From NCBI GenBank assembly GCA_029465975.1, contig CM055746.1, positions 767,001 to 831,000 of the forward strand: a stretch of DNA of 64,000 nt, written 5' to 3'. This DNA is from Dallia pectoralis (taxonomy: Eukaryota; Chordata; Actinopteri; Esociformes; Umbridae). The position numbers and the translations under genes were made by a program. Below the pieces are notes generated by a model. That model was not told the DNA's origin. It saw only the letters and a program-made list of their open reading frames with translations, and searched no databases. Position 1 is the first letter of the stretch. The number at the start of each line of letters is the position of its first letter. Positions 36,553 through 44,508 of the stretch are shown here, in pieces.

Positions 36553-38757
36553 ATGGATCCCGCAGGACAGGCGACCCTCACCCGTCACGAGGAGATGCTC
36601 GCGTCCCTGGGAACGGCGATGGACCGGGTGATGACCACCATGGAGCGGCTGGAGAAGAGACTCCCCGATCCTGCCACGGCGGCCACGGTTCCCTTACCGG
36701 CATCTCCACCACCGGCGGCTCGGGCGATTGCGCTCCAGCTTCCGGGGCATTATGACGGGGCAGCGGATCGCTGTCAGGGTTTTGTTCTCCAGCTCGAGCT
36801 GTATTTTAGCTCCCTGAACGCGGTTCCCTCAGACCACGAAAAAGTGGCTGCGTTGGTCTCTCGCCTCACTGGTAAAGCCCTCGCATGGGCTAATTCCATA
36901 TGGAATGGAGGAGGGCCGATCCTCCATCAGTGGGAGGCATTCGTTCGGACCTTCCGGTCCATTTTCGACAAACCCCCTGAGGGCCGGGAGGCGGGCGAGT
37001 GCCTCTTTCACCTGAGGCAGGGGAGCCGGAGCGTTCAGGACTTCGCGTTGGAGTTTAGAACCCTGGCGGCGGGGGCTGGGTGGGGTGAGCGAGCATACAT
37101 CGATGCTTTTCGGTGTAGTTTGAGACCGGACGTCCGTAAGGAGTTAGCATGCAGGGATGCCACATTGTCCTTTGACCAACTGGTGGACATGGCAATCAAG
37201 CTGGATAACCTGCTTGCGGCTCGCGGACGTACCGGTCCGGCTCCGCTCGCTCTGCCTGGTCCCGCGGCTGCTCCCGTTCCTATGGAGGTGGGAGGCGCTG
37301 CGCATCGGGAGACCGCGCGGCAGAAGGAGTGCACCTTTTGTGGCAGAAGGGGGCACTCTGCTTCCCACTGTTACCAGAGGCTGGGTAGGAAGTCTGACAC
37401 TTCTGCGACGCAGGTAAACGCACCCAACACCCGACTGGAACCCTCTGACGCTCATGTCACTCTACCGGTGCGTTTCCCCGGTTTTCACACCATGTCCCAG
37501 TGTAAGGCACTAGTCGATTCAGGCGCAGCTGGGATTTTTATGGACAGGTCTTTTGCGCATACGCTGAACATTCCGCTAAAACTGTTGGACTGTCCTCGAC
37601 CAATCACAGCCCTAGACAATCGTCCGCTGGGGTCTGGGGTGGTGAGGCAGGTCACAGTTCCAATCTCTATGATCTCTAATAACAATCACACCGAACATAT
37701 TACTTTTCATATAATTGAGTCACCTAATTTTCCCGTGGTGTTGGGGTTGCCCTGGTTGGCGTTGCACAACCCCCAGTTTTCATGGCCTCGGAGGGTTCTA
37801 GCGGAGTGGGGACAGGAGTGTCAGGGAAGGTGTCTGGGTGTTTCCATCAATGCGACATCGGTGGAGAGTCCAGACAGTGTCTCCACTGGGCGCATTCCTC
37901 CGGAGTATAGTGATTTGGCAGTTGTATTCTCCAAACAGTTGGCTACTAAATTACCACCCCATCGTCCGGGGGATTGCGCGATAGACCTACAGGTAGGCGT
38001 TGTACCACCGCACAGTCACGTGTATCCCCTGTCCCAAGCGGAGACAGAGACGATGGAGACGTACATCTCTGAGTCATTGAGTCAGGGGATAATTCGCCAT
38101 TCCACTTCTTCCGCCTCCTCGAGTTTCTTTTTTGTGAAAAAAAAAGACGGGGGGTTGCGTCCCTGTATAGACTATCGGGCATTGAATAAAATTACAGTTC
38201 GTTATCGGTATCCTCTCCCTCTGATTTCGACTGTGATAGAATCAATGCACGGGGCACGTTTTTTCACAAAACTGGATCTCAGGAGCGCGTATAATTTGGT
38301 GCGTATCCGAGAGGGAGATGAGTGGAAGACAGCCTTTAGCACCACTTCAGGGCACTATGAGTACCTGGTGATGCCGTATGGGTTAATGAATGCGCCGTCG
38401 GTTTTCCAGTCCTTTGTGAATAACCTGTTTCGGGACATGGTCGGCCGCGGTGTGGTGGTGTACATTGACGACATCCTGGTGTACTCTGCTACCCGTGCGG
38501 ACCATGTCTCCCTTGTTCGCAGAGTACTGGAGCGACTGAGGAGCATGACCTATATGCCAAATTGGAGAAGTGTCTGTTTTTTCAGCGAGCAGTCTCGTTT
38601 CTCGGGTTCCACGTCACAACGCAGGGAGTGGAGATGGAGATTGATCGCGTGGCGGCCGTGCGTAATTGGCCCATTCCCACCACGGTTAAGGCGGTACAAC
38701 GGTTCATCGGGTTTTCCAACTTCTATCGTAGGTTTATCCGAAACTTTGGCAAGGTAG
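36553..38757 (+). CDS. Gag, protease and most of reverse transcriptase (element 1)
   Basis: Residues 1 to about 255 are a Gag of the retrotransposon type, with the conserved LFHLRQGSRSVQDFALEF stretch. A zinc knuckle of CX2CX4HX4C form spans residues 260-273 (CTFCGRRGHSASHC). The aspartic protease has DSG at 322-324 (LVDSGAAG). RT follows, with the catalytic aspartates at D575 (KLDLRSAYN) and YIDD at 637-640. Gag and Pol are fused in one frame, as in other sushi-type elements. The real frame leaves this reading at about 38541, and the last roughly 70 residues before the stop at 38757 are out-of-frame sequence. Confidence 0.93.
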   Translation: MDPAGQATLTRHEEMLASLGTAMDRVMTTMERLEKRLPDPATAATVPLPASPPPAARAIALQLPGHYDGAADRCQGFVLQLELYFSSLNAVPSDHEKVAALVSRLTGKALAWANSIWNGGGPILHQWEAFVRTFRSIFDKPPEGREAGECLFHLRQGSRSVQDFALEFRTLAAGAGWGERAYIDAFRCSLRPDVRKELACRDATLSFDQLVDMAIKLDNLLAARGRTGPAPLALPGPAAAPVPMEVGGAAHRETARQKECTFCGRRGHSASHCYQRLGRKSDTSATQVNAPNTRLEPSDAHVTLPVRFPGFHTMSQCKALVDSGAAGIFMDRSFAHTLNIPLKLLDCPRPITALDNRPLGSGVVRQVTVPISMISNNNHTEHITFHIIESPNFPVVLGLPWLALHNPQFSWPRRVLAEWGQECQGRCLGVSINATSVESPDSVSTGRIPPEYSDLAVVFSKQLATKLPPHRPGDCAIDLQVGVVPPHSHVYPLSQAETETMETYISESLSQGIIRHSTSSASSSFFFVKKKDGGLRPCIDYRALNKITVRYRYPLPLISTVIESMHGARFFTKLDLRSAYNLVRIREGDEWKTAFSTTSGHYEYLVMPYGLMNAPSVFQSFVNNLFRDMVGRGVVVYIDDILVYSATRADHVSLVRRVLERLRSMTYMPNWRSVCFFSEQSRFSGSTSQRREWRWRLIAWRPCVIGPFPPRLRRYNGSSGFPTSIVGLSETLAR

Positions 38758-39290
38758 CAGCTCCTATTACATCCCTGTTGAGGGGTGGGCCATCTCGTAT
38801 TCGCTGGTCGAACGAGGCAGACTGTGCGTTTAGTGCATTGAAAACACTGTTCACCTCCGCACAGGTGTTGGCCTACCCAGATCCGTCGCTTCCGTTCATA
38901 GTGGAGGTTGACGCGTCAGAGGTTGGGATAGGTGCGGTGCTATCCCAGCGCTCGGGCACGCCCCCTCAACTCCGCCCCTGTGCCTTTTACTCGCGGAAGC
39001 TCAGTGCGGCGGAGCAAAACTATGACGTAGGTGATAGGGAGCTGCTAGCTGTGGTTAAAGCTCTGTCTGAGTGGAGGCACTGGCTCGAGGGAGCGAGACA
39101 CCCGTTTGTAGTCTGGACTGACCACCGTAACCTGGAGTATATTAGGGCAGCTAGGAGACTGAATCCTCGTCAGGCTAGGTGGGCGTTATTTTTACTCGGT
39201 TTGACTTTACGATCTCGTACATTCCGGGTACAAAAAACGTCAAGGCAGATGCACTGTCCAGATTGTATGACACCACGGAGAGATATGTAG
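38541..39290 (+). CDS. RT thumb/connection and RNase H (element 1)
   Basis: This frame picks up immediately after the first shift. It carries the RT C-terminal block (FFQRAVSFLGFHVTTQG and FIGFSNFYRRFI), then RNase H with VEVDASEVGIGAVLSQ (catalytic Asp at 38910), the DRELLAVV helix and the WTDHRNLEYI strand. The real frame departs in the T-run at 39189-39193. The tail to 39290 is out of frame. Confidence 0.92.
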   Translation, partial: EHDLYAKLEKCLFFQRAVSFLGFHVTTQGVEMEIDRVAAVRNWPIPTTVKAVQRFIGFSNFYRRFIRNFGKVAAPITSLLRGGPSRIRWSNEADCAFSALKTLFTSAQVLAYPDPSLPFIVEVDASEVGIGAVLSQRSGTPPQLRPCAFYSRKLSAAEQNYDVGDRELLAVVKALSEWRHWLEGARHPFVVWTDHRNLEYIRAARRLNPRQARWALFLLGLTLRSRTFRVQKTSRQMHCPDCMTPRRDM

Positions 39291-40024
39291 ATAATTCTCC
39301 CATTATTCCCTCTTCCTGTATAGTGGCACCGGTGGTGTGGGCGGTGGATGTTCGTGATCGGCTGATCTGCTGGGCCCACACATCGGTGTCAACGGGACAC
39401 CCTGGGATTGGTCGGACAGTGCGCTGTCTCACCAATAGATATTGGTGGCCTAGTCTGGCCAAGGATGTGAGGGTGTATGTTACCTCCTGTTCTGTATGCG
39501 CTCAGTGTAAGGCACCTAGACACCTTCCGGCGGGTAAGTTACATCCTTTGCCCGTTCCACGGCGACCATGGTCACATATTAGTGTTGATTTTTTGACTGA
39601 CCTCCCTCTCTCCAAGGGTCACACTACAGTCCTGGTCGTCGTGGACCGTTTCTCAAAGGCCTGCCGCTTTCTGCCCATGCCAGGTCTCCCGACGGCCCTG
39701 CAGACCGCGGAAGCCCTGTTCACACACGTCTTCCGGCACTACGGGGTCCCGGAGGACATCGTATCTGACCGGGGTCCCCAGTTTACGTCGAAGGTCTGGA
39801 GGGCGTTCATGAGACGGTTGGGGGTCTCGGTCAGTCTGACCTCTGGGTATCACCCCGAGGCTAATGGGCAGGTGGAACGAGTCAATCAGGAGATAGGGAG
39901 GTTTCTGAGGTCGTATTGCCAGGACCGGCCAGAGGAGTGGGCGGAGTTTTTGCCATGGGCAGAGTATGCTCAAACTCGCTCCGTCACTCCTCTACTGACA
40001 TGTCACCTTTTCAGTGTGTCTTAG
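39190..40024 (+). CDS. Integrase zinc module and catalytic core (element 1)
   Basis: The frame begins with FTRFDFTISYIPGTKN, the usual RNase H/integrase linker. The HHCC zinc module has its first His at 39377 and a CSVC pair at 39488 and 39497. The catalytic core has Asp at 39587 (SVDFLTD), Asp at 39767 (VSDRGPQF) and Glu at 39875 (GQVERVNQ), with 35 residues between the second Asp and the Glu as expected for DD35E. The frame is lost in the A-run at 39972-39974. Confidence 0.93.
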
Positions 40025-40512
40025 GGTATCAGCCGGTCCTGGCCCCTTGGCAGCAGAGCCAGCCCGAGACCGAGACTCCAGCGGTGGACGACTGGTTCCG
40101 GCGCGCGGAGGACACGTGGATTGTGGCTCATCGGCACCTGCAGCGCGCCGGACAACGTCAGAAGTCCGCCGCTGACCGGAGACGTAGTGACACGCCAAAC
40201 TACGCTCCGGGGGATCGGGTCTGGCTCTCGACTCGAAACCTTCCGCTCCGCCTGCCCTGCCGGAAGCTGGCTCCGCGGTTTGTGGGGCCGTTTAAAGTCC
40301 TGAGGAGAGTGAACGAGGTAACCTACCGATTACAGCTGCCACCTGATTATCGAATTAATGCCTCGTTCCATGTGTCTCTCCTCAGGCCGGTGGTCGCTGG
40401 TCCCCTCCAGCAATCTGAGGTGAGAGAGGTCCCCCAACCCCCCCTGGACATTGAGGGGGGTCCGGCGTACCGTGTCAGCACCATCAGAGACTCCAGACGC
40501 CGGAGAGGGGCC
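39973..40512 (+). CDS. Integrase C-terminal region (element 1)
   Basis: This frame continues with SLRHSSTDMSPFQCVLGYQP, then the conserved GDRVWLSTRNLPLR and KLAPRFVGPFKV (SH3-like GPY/F module) and NASFHVSLLRPV. These are typical C-terminal integrase features of chromoviruses. The real frame leaves at the G-run 40507-40510. Confidence 0.9.
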
Positions 40513-40748
40513 TCCAGTACCTTGTGGAGTGGGAGGGGTACGGTCCGGAGGAACGCTGTTGGGTGCCGGCGAGGGACGTACTCGATCCTACGTTAGTGGA
40601 GGCGTTCCATCGTCGGCGGCCTGATCGTCCAGCTCCGCGTCCTCCGGGTCGGCCTCTGGGTCGGGGGAGTACTGTGAGGAATCCCTCTAGCGCAGCTCCC
40701 CTGCCCTCTGGTGGCGGGTTTCGTCGTTCGTCGTCGCCGACGTATTAG
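40503..40748 (+). CDS. Chromodomain at integrase C-terminus (element 1)
   Basis: After the last shift the frame reads EWEGYGPEERCWVPARDVLD, the second half of a chromodomain; the first half (PAYRVSTIRDSRRRR) is in the previous frame. Chromodomains of this class can direct integration to chosen chromatin. The frame continues through a Pro/Arg-rich tail into the 3' LTR and ends at 40748. Confidence 0.88.
   Translation, partial: ERGLQYLVEWEGYGPEERCWVPARDVLDPTLVEAFHRRRPDRPAPRPPGRPLGRGSTVRNPSSAAPLPSGGGFRRSSSPTY
40663..40672 (+). other. Polypurine-like tract of element 1
   Basis: GGGGGAGTAC directly before the 3' LTR, a short polypurine-like tract that would prime plus-strand DNA. It lies within the coding frame. 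Confidence 0.65.
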
Positions 40749-41136
40749 CGGCCGCCGCCCCCTCATTTGTCACTTTGTCTAGTCCTGTCTATTGCACACA
40801 CCTGGTGTTCATTCCCCATTAGTCTCCTATATAGGCTTCCTCTGTGGGGTCATGTCCTCGTGTGGTATTGTTGACTGTTGTACGTGTGTACACGCCTCCC
40901 GGCGTTATATTAGAGACATTTGTGTGTCTATGTTCATATTGAGCCCTTGTTGTCGGGTCTTTACCTTTAAGCGCTGTGTCGCTGGTTTTGTTTCGGTTAC
41001 GGTACTAGTGAGTACTTAACAAGTGGCGTTGTCACGAGAGTGTTCATTAAAAACTCATCAACGCTACGGATCCTGGGCCTGCCTCCTTTTCTGCATTCAC
41101 ACACCTCGCCGGCTACGAGACAGAGCCGGCGTGACA
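40673..41136 (+). repeat. 3' LTR of element 1
   Basis: A 464-bp copy identical to the 5' LTR apart from C5 at 40758-40762 in place of C4. Poly(A) signal candidate ATTAAA at 41046-41051. Confidence 0.97.
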
Positions 41137-41141
41137 AACAC
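41137..41141. other. Target-site duplication, right copy (AACAC)
   Basis: Matches 36054-36058 exactly. Confidence 0.95.
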
Positions 41142-41451
41142 TTGTGTCCATATTTACCCAGAGTTTGTCTTTCTCGTACAGAATTGATCTTGTCATTTAT
41201 AGATGCTTAAATGCAAAGCTTAGCAATTTTGTAAAAGCACAATGCAGAAGGTCTGGTGTACAAAACCAGGCTTGAGGACCAAACTAGAAAGCCCATCCCT
41301 GTCTAAGAGGAGTACATTTGCCTCAAAACATTTCATTATTTTATCAAGAAGGAACATTTTGGAATGGGCTAGTGTGTCCGAACAGTGTGTTTGTGTCTGT
41401 GTGTTTATATAAGTATTATGGAATTGTTTTCAAACTGTTTTACCTGTTACG
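41142..41451. other. Unique spacer
   Basis: Original flanking DNA of element 1. No feature was recognised. Confidence 0.55.
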
Positions 41452-42543
41452 AAATTTCAGTATGTACAGATAAGGCATTAACTTGATAATAAATATATAA
41501 CTATTAAGAAATAACAGTATGTACAGATAAGGCATTAACTTGATATTAATTATATAAATGTTAAGAAATAACAGTATGTACAGATAAGGCATTAACTTGA
41601 TAATAATTATGTAACTGTTAAGAAATAACAGTATGTACAGATAAGGCATTAACTTGATAATAATTATATAACTATTAAGAAATAACAGTATGTACAGATA
41701 AGGCATTAACTTGATAATAAATATATAACTATTAAGAAATAACAGTATGTACAGATAAGGCATTAACTTGATATTAATTATATAAATGTTAAGAAATAAC
41801 AGTATGTACAGATAAGGCATTAACTTGATAATAAATATATAACTATTAAGAAATAACAGTATGTACAGATAAGGCATTAACTTGATAATAAATATATAAC
41901 TATTAAGAAATAACAGTATGTACAGATAAGGCATTAACTTGATAATAATTATATAACTATTAAGAAATAACAGTATGTACAGATAAGGCATTAACTTGAT
42001 AATAAATATATAACTATTAAGAAATAACAGTATGTACAGATAAGGCATTAACTTGATATTAATTATATAAATGTTAAGAAATAACAGTATGTACAGATAA
42101 GGCATTAACTTGATAATAATTATGCAACTGTTAAGAAATAACAGTATGTACAGATGAGGCATTAACTTGATAATAATTATATAACTGTTAAGAAATAACA
42201 GTATGTACAGATAAGGCATTAACTTGATAATAATTATGCAACTGTTAAGAAATAACAGTATGTACAGATGAGGCATTAACTTGATAATAAATATATAACT
42301 ATTAAGAAATAACAGTATGTACAGATAAGGCATTAACTTGATAATAATTATATAACTGTTAAGAAATAACAGTATGTACAGATAAGGCATTAACTTGATA
42401 ATAATTATGTAACTGTTAAGAAATAACAGTGTGTACAGATAAGGCATTAACTTGATAATAATTATATAACTGTTAAGAAATAACAGTATGTACAGATGAG
42501 GCATTAACTTGATAATAATTATATAACTGTTAAGAAATAACAG
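41452..42543. repeat. 57-bp minisatellite, about 19 copies
   Basis: AT-rich units with AACAGTATGTACAGATAAGG and CATTAACTTGATAATAA. As 57 is 3 x 19, the minus strand is open for 354 codons with a 19-residue Leu/Ile/Tyr-rich period. I see no start context or homology and treat the frame as a by-product. Confidence 0.95.
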
Positions 42544-43434
42544 TTACTAGTTTCAGTGTTGTTTCCCCACAATATATAATTAATGTTTAACTGAAATCCC
42601 AACTTGTAGTTTGTTACCTGAAAACAGATATGGTTGCATGTAATAACATAGAATTAGAAAAATTAAACAAAATGCATAATATTAATCCTTTGATATTCCC
42701 TTAACATACATCCATTTTATGCCACCTGGGACCAGTTTTGGACGATTCTCTGTAAGTATCTTTATCTGCACAGGAAAATGGTTAATTGCTTGTTTCTCTA
42801 TAGTCAGACCATAATACATATCTTATTGGGGTTTATGGTGTGTTACCAGGAAACAGATACGGTTGTACATTTATATGTAATCATTTACATCTGGAATATG
42901 TATCATTGCAGCTGCTATATAGTCCCACTGGATACCTTTTTATTAAAATGTTTAAACATAATAAGCAAGAAGTGAATTACAAAGAGTGCATTCATCATAA
43001 GCTGGGTGAGAAAACCATAGAACTATAAAACCATAGAACCACACAACCATAAAACCACACAACCACACCCTGGTTAAATATAGATATTTGGCTGAAGCTA
43101 GGCAACTGACTTTATTTTATTGTGTGCATTCACTTGGCCTTTGCAATTAGAATGATATTGCTTTTATACCTAGAGGGAGAAAGTGAACAAGCCCTGTTAC
43201 GGGGGCAGATCCTTAATCATTGGCCTTGAATAAACCTTACGAGTTTTAAAGATGTTTTAATGACCTGCCCTGTCCCAACATTGCCTGGCCATCAGACTAT
43301 TAGCATCACAGTGGACACGGGGCTAATTAAAGTGTCACTCAGTAGAGAATTGTTTCAGCTCTACTTTTGTGGTAAGGAGAGTTTGAATAAGAAATCACGC
43401 TGCTTTGGAACACTTGGTTGAGATGACCACAGAT
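42544..43434. other. Unique stretch with short duplications
   Basis: AT-rich. A roughly 26-bp word containing AAACAGATA.GGTTG occurs near 42.62 and again near 42.85 kb. A short ACCACACAACCATAAAACC repeat lies at 43.02-43.07 kb. No gene was found. Confidence 0.45.
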
Positions 43435-43890
43435 TAGGTACTGTATATACCCTCATCAGCAACTTCATTAGGTAGACATCTTTAGCTACACGTAAATACA
43501 AATATCTAAGCAGCCAATCATGTGGCAGGAATACAATGTATTTTAGCATGTTCACATGATCAAGACAATCTGCTGACGTATAAACAAACCATCAGAATGG
43601 GAAAGAATGTGACATGGTTGTTGGTACCAGACAGTCTGGTTGAAGTATTTCAGAAAGTGCTGATCTGCTGGGATTTCCCTGCACAACCATCTTGAGGGGT
43701 TTCATAGAATGGTCCGAAAAAGAGAAAATATCCTGTAAATGGTAGTTATCTTGGGAAAAATGTTGATGGCAGAGGTTGTAGGAGAATAACCAGACTGGTT
43801 CAAGCTGATAGAAAGGCAACACTAACTCAAATACTTATTACAACCATGATATGCAGAAGAACATCTCTGAACGCACAACAAGTCAAACCT
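43435..43890 (+). mobile_element. Tc1/mariner-like transposon relic A (transposase N-terminal part)
   Basis: The sequence follows a well-known fish Tc1-type element: ATTAGGTAGACAT near the start, then CAGCCAATCATGTGGCAG, and a transposase segment containing ATGGTCCGAAAAAGAGAAAA, ACCAGACTGGTTCAAGCTGA and ATCTCTGAACGCACAACAAG. It is riddled with indels and stops and truncated before the catalytic half. I recognise it from memory, not from a search. Confidence 0.8.
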
Positions 43891-43895
43891 TGAAG

Positions 43896-43998
43896 CACAA
43901 GAGCATTTTAAAATGATAAACTTGGATTAGCAAACGCTGTGTCATTGTTACACAGAACTGGTGCTTGCTGATAATAGCCTCTGTCTGTATGTTGATAT
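43896..43998. mobile_element. Tc1-like relic B, left piece (split by element 2)
   Basis: CATTTTAAAATGATAAACTT, GGATTAGCAAAC and GTGCTTGCTGATAAT resemble the end region of a common Tc1-like element of salmonids and pike. The sequence breaks at 43998, where element 2 is inserted, and resumes at 47478. Confidence 0.65.
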
Positions 43999-44410
43999 TG
44001 TCACGAATGGAGCGGCGTAGTGCGGTGAAAGCCATGTGCAGAGCCAATAGATCCGTTTAACCAGGTTTATTAAAGACAACCTGAACATAAAACAAACCGA
44101 GTACGGCGAAAACGCACTAAACTGTGAACTTAAATCAAAGATGCGCACATAGCGACTTACACACAAACGTTTAAGAACGACAGCTATATATATACAAACA
44201 CTCACCTCTAAAACACAGTGACATGTAGTAACAAACAATGCTAAGCAAGGAGTGACTTGCTAGCGACCCCTTTTATCCCCACATAAAGTGACAGATTACT
44301 AACAGCTGTGACCACGTGAAAGAGGAAGTAATCACAGCTAGTGAACACAAAAACACGGAAGTGGATCACCGAAATGGAAGTGTAGCAACGCCACCACACC
44401 AATCGTGACA
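43999..44410 (-). repeat. 3' LTR of element 2 (minus-strand sense)
   Basis: The plus strand begins TGTCACGA and ends TCGTGACA, a perfect 8-bp terminal inverted repeat. It has C4 at 44267-44270 where the other LTR has C3 (47330-47332). AATAAA on the minus strand lies at 44071-44066. Confidence 0.93.
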
Positions 44411-44421
44411 GTATCCCCCAC
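44411..44421 (-). other. Polypurine-like tract of element 2
   Basis: GTGGGGGATAC on the minus strand, directly before the 3' LTR. It resembles GGGGGAGTAC in element 1. Confidence 0.65.
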
Positions 44422-44508
44422 TAAAAGGCTAGCTCCCCAGATAGCCGAACGAACCAACAAAAACCACAAGGGAGCAACAAGACAGGACCCACAGTTAAAC
44501 CCAATGGG

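Larger units (their letters stand above)
36553..40748 (+). pseudogene. gag-pol: gag-pol polyprotein gene of element 1, four frameshifts
   Basis: Translation most likely starts at the ATG at 36553 (CACCATGG-like context). The coding path then changes frame by -1 four times: at about 38540 (GG), 39189-39193 (T-run), 39972-39974 (A-run) and 40507-40510 (G-run). It ends at TAG 40746-40748, about 75 nt inside the 3' LTR. All known chromovirus domains are present and their catalytic residues intact, so apart from these small shifts the gene looks fresh. None of the shifts lies at the Gag/Pol boundary, so they do not look like programmed recoding. They may be real mutations or sequencing/assembly errors. 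Confidence 0.9.
36059..41136 (+). mobile_element. LTR element 1: Ty3/Gypsy chromovirus, sushi-type
   Basis: A 5078-bp element with two near-identical LTRs (463 and 464 bp, one indel), TG...CA ends and AACAC target duplications. In order it holds a primer site, Gag with a CCHC knuckle, aspartic protease, RT with YIDD, RNase H, integrase with an HHCC module and DDE residues, and a C-terminal chromodomain, then a purine tract. The order (integrase after RNase H) and the chromodomain place it in the chromovirus branch; self-priming and domain style fit the fish sushi group. There is no envelope gene. LTR near-identity means recent insertion. The coding frame has four -1 shifts. Confidence 0.97.

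Noticed and set aside
37500..40510. Programmed ribosomal frameshifting to explain the frame changes in element 1
   Set aside because: The shifts fall inside RT, RNase H/integrase and the chromodomain, not at the Gag/Pol boundary, and lack slippery-site contexts.
36177..41019. Identical 75-codon frames at 36177-36404 and 40792-41019
   Set aside because: They are the same LTR segment counted twice, and the frames overlap the promoter and RNA start. Not genes.
36553..41136. Possible envelope gene or retrovirus status for element 1
   Set aside because: After the integrase there is only the chromodomain and the LTR, with no room or signal for an env frame.
41440..42504. 354-codon hydrophobic minus-strand frame, membrane-protein-like
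   Set aside because: A pure 57-bp repeat translation. Leu/Ile/Tyr richness follows from AT-rich units.
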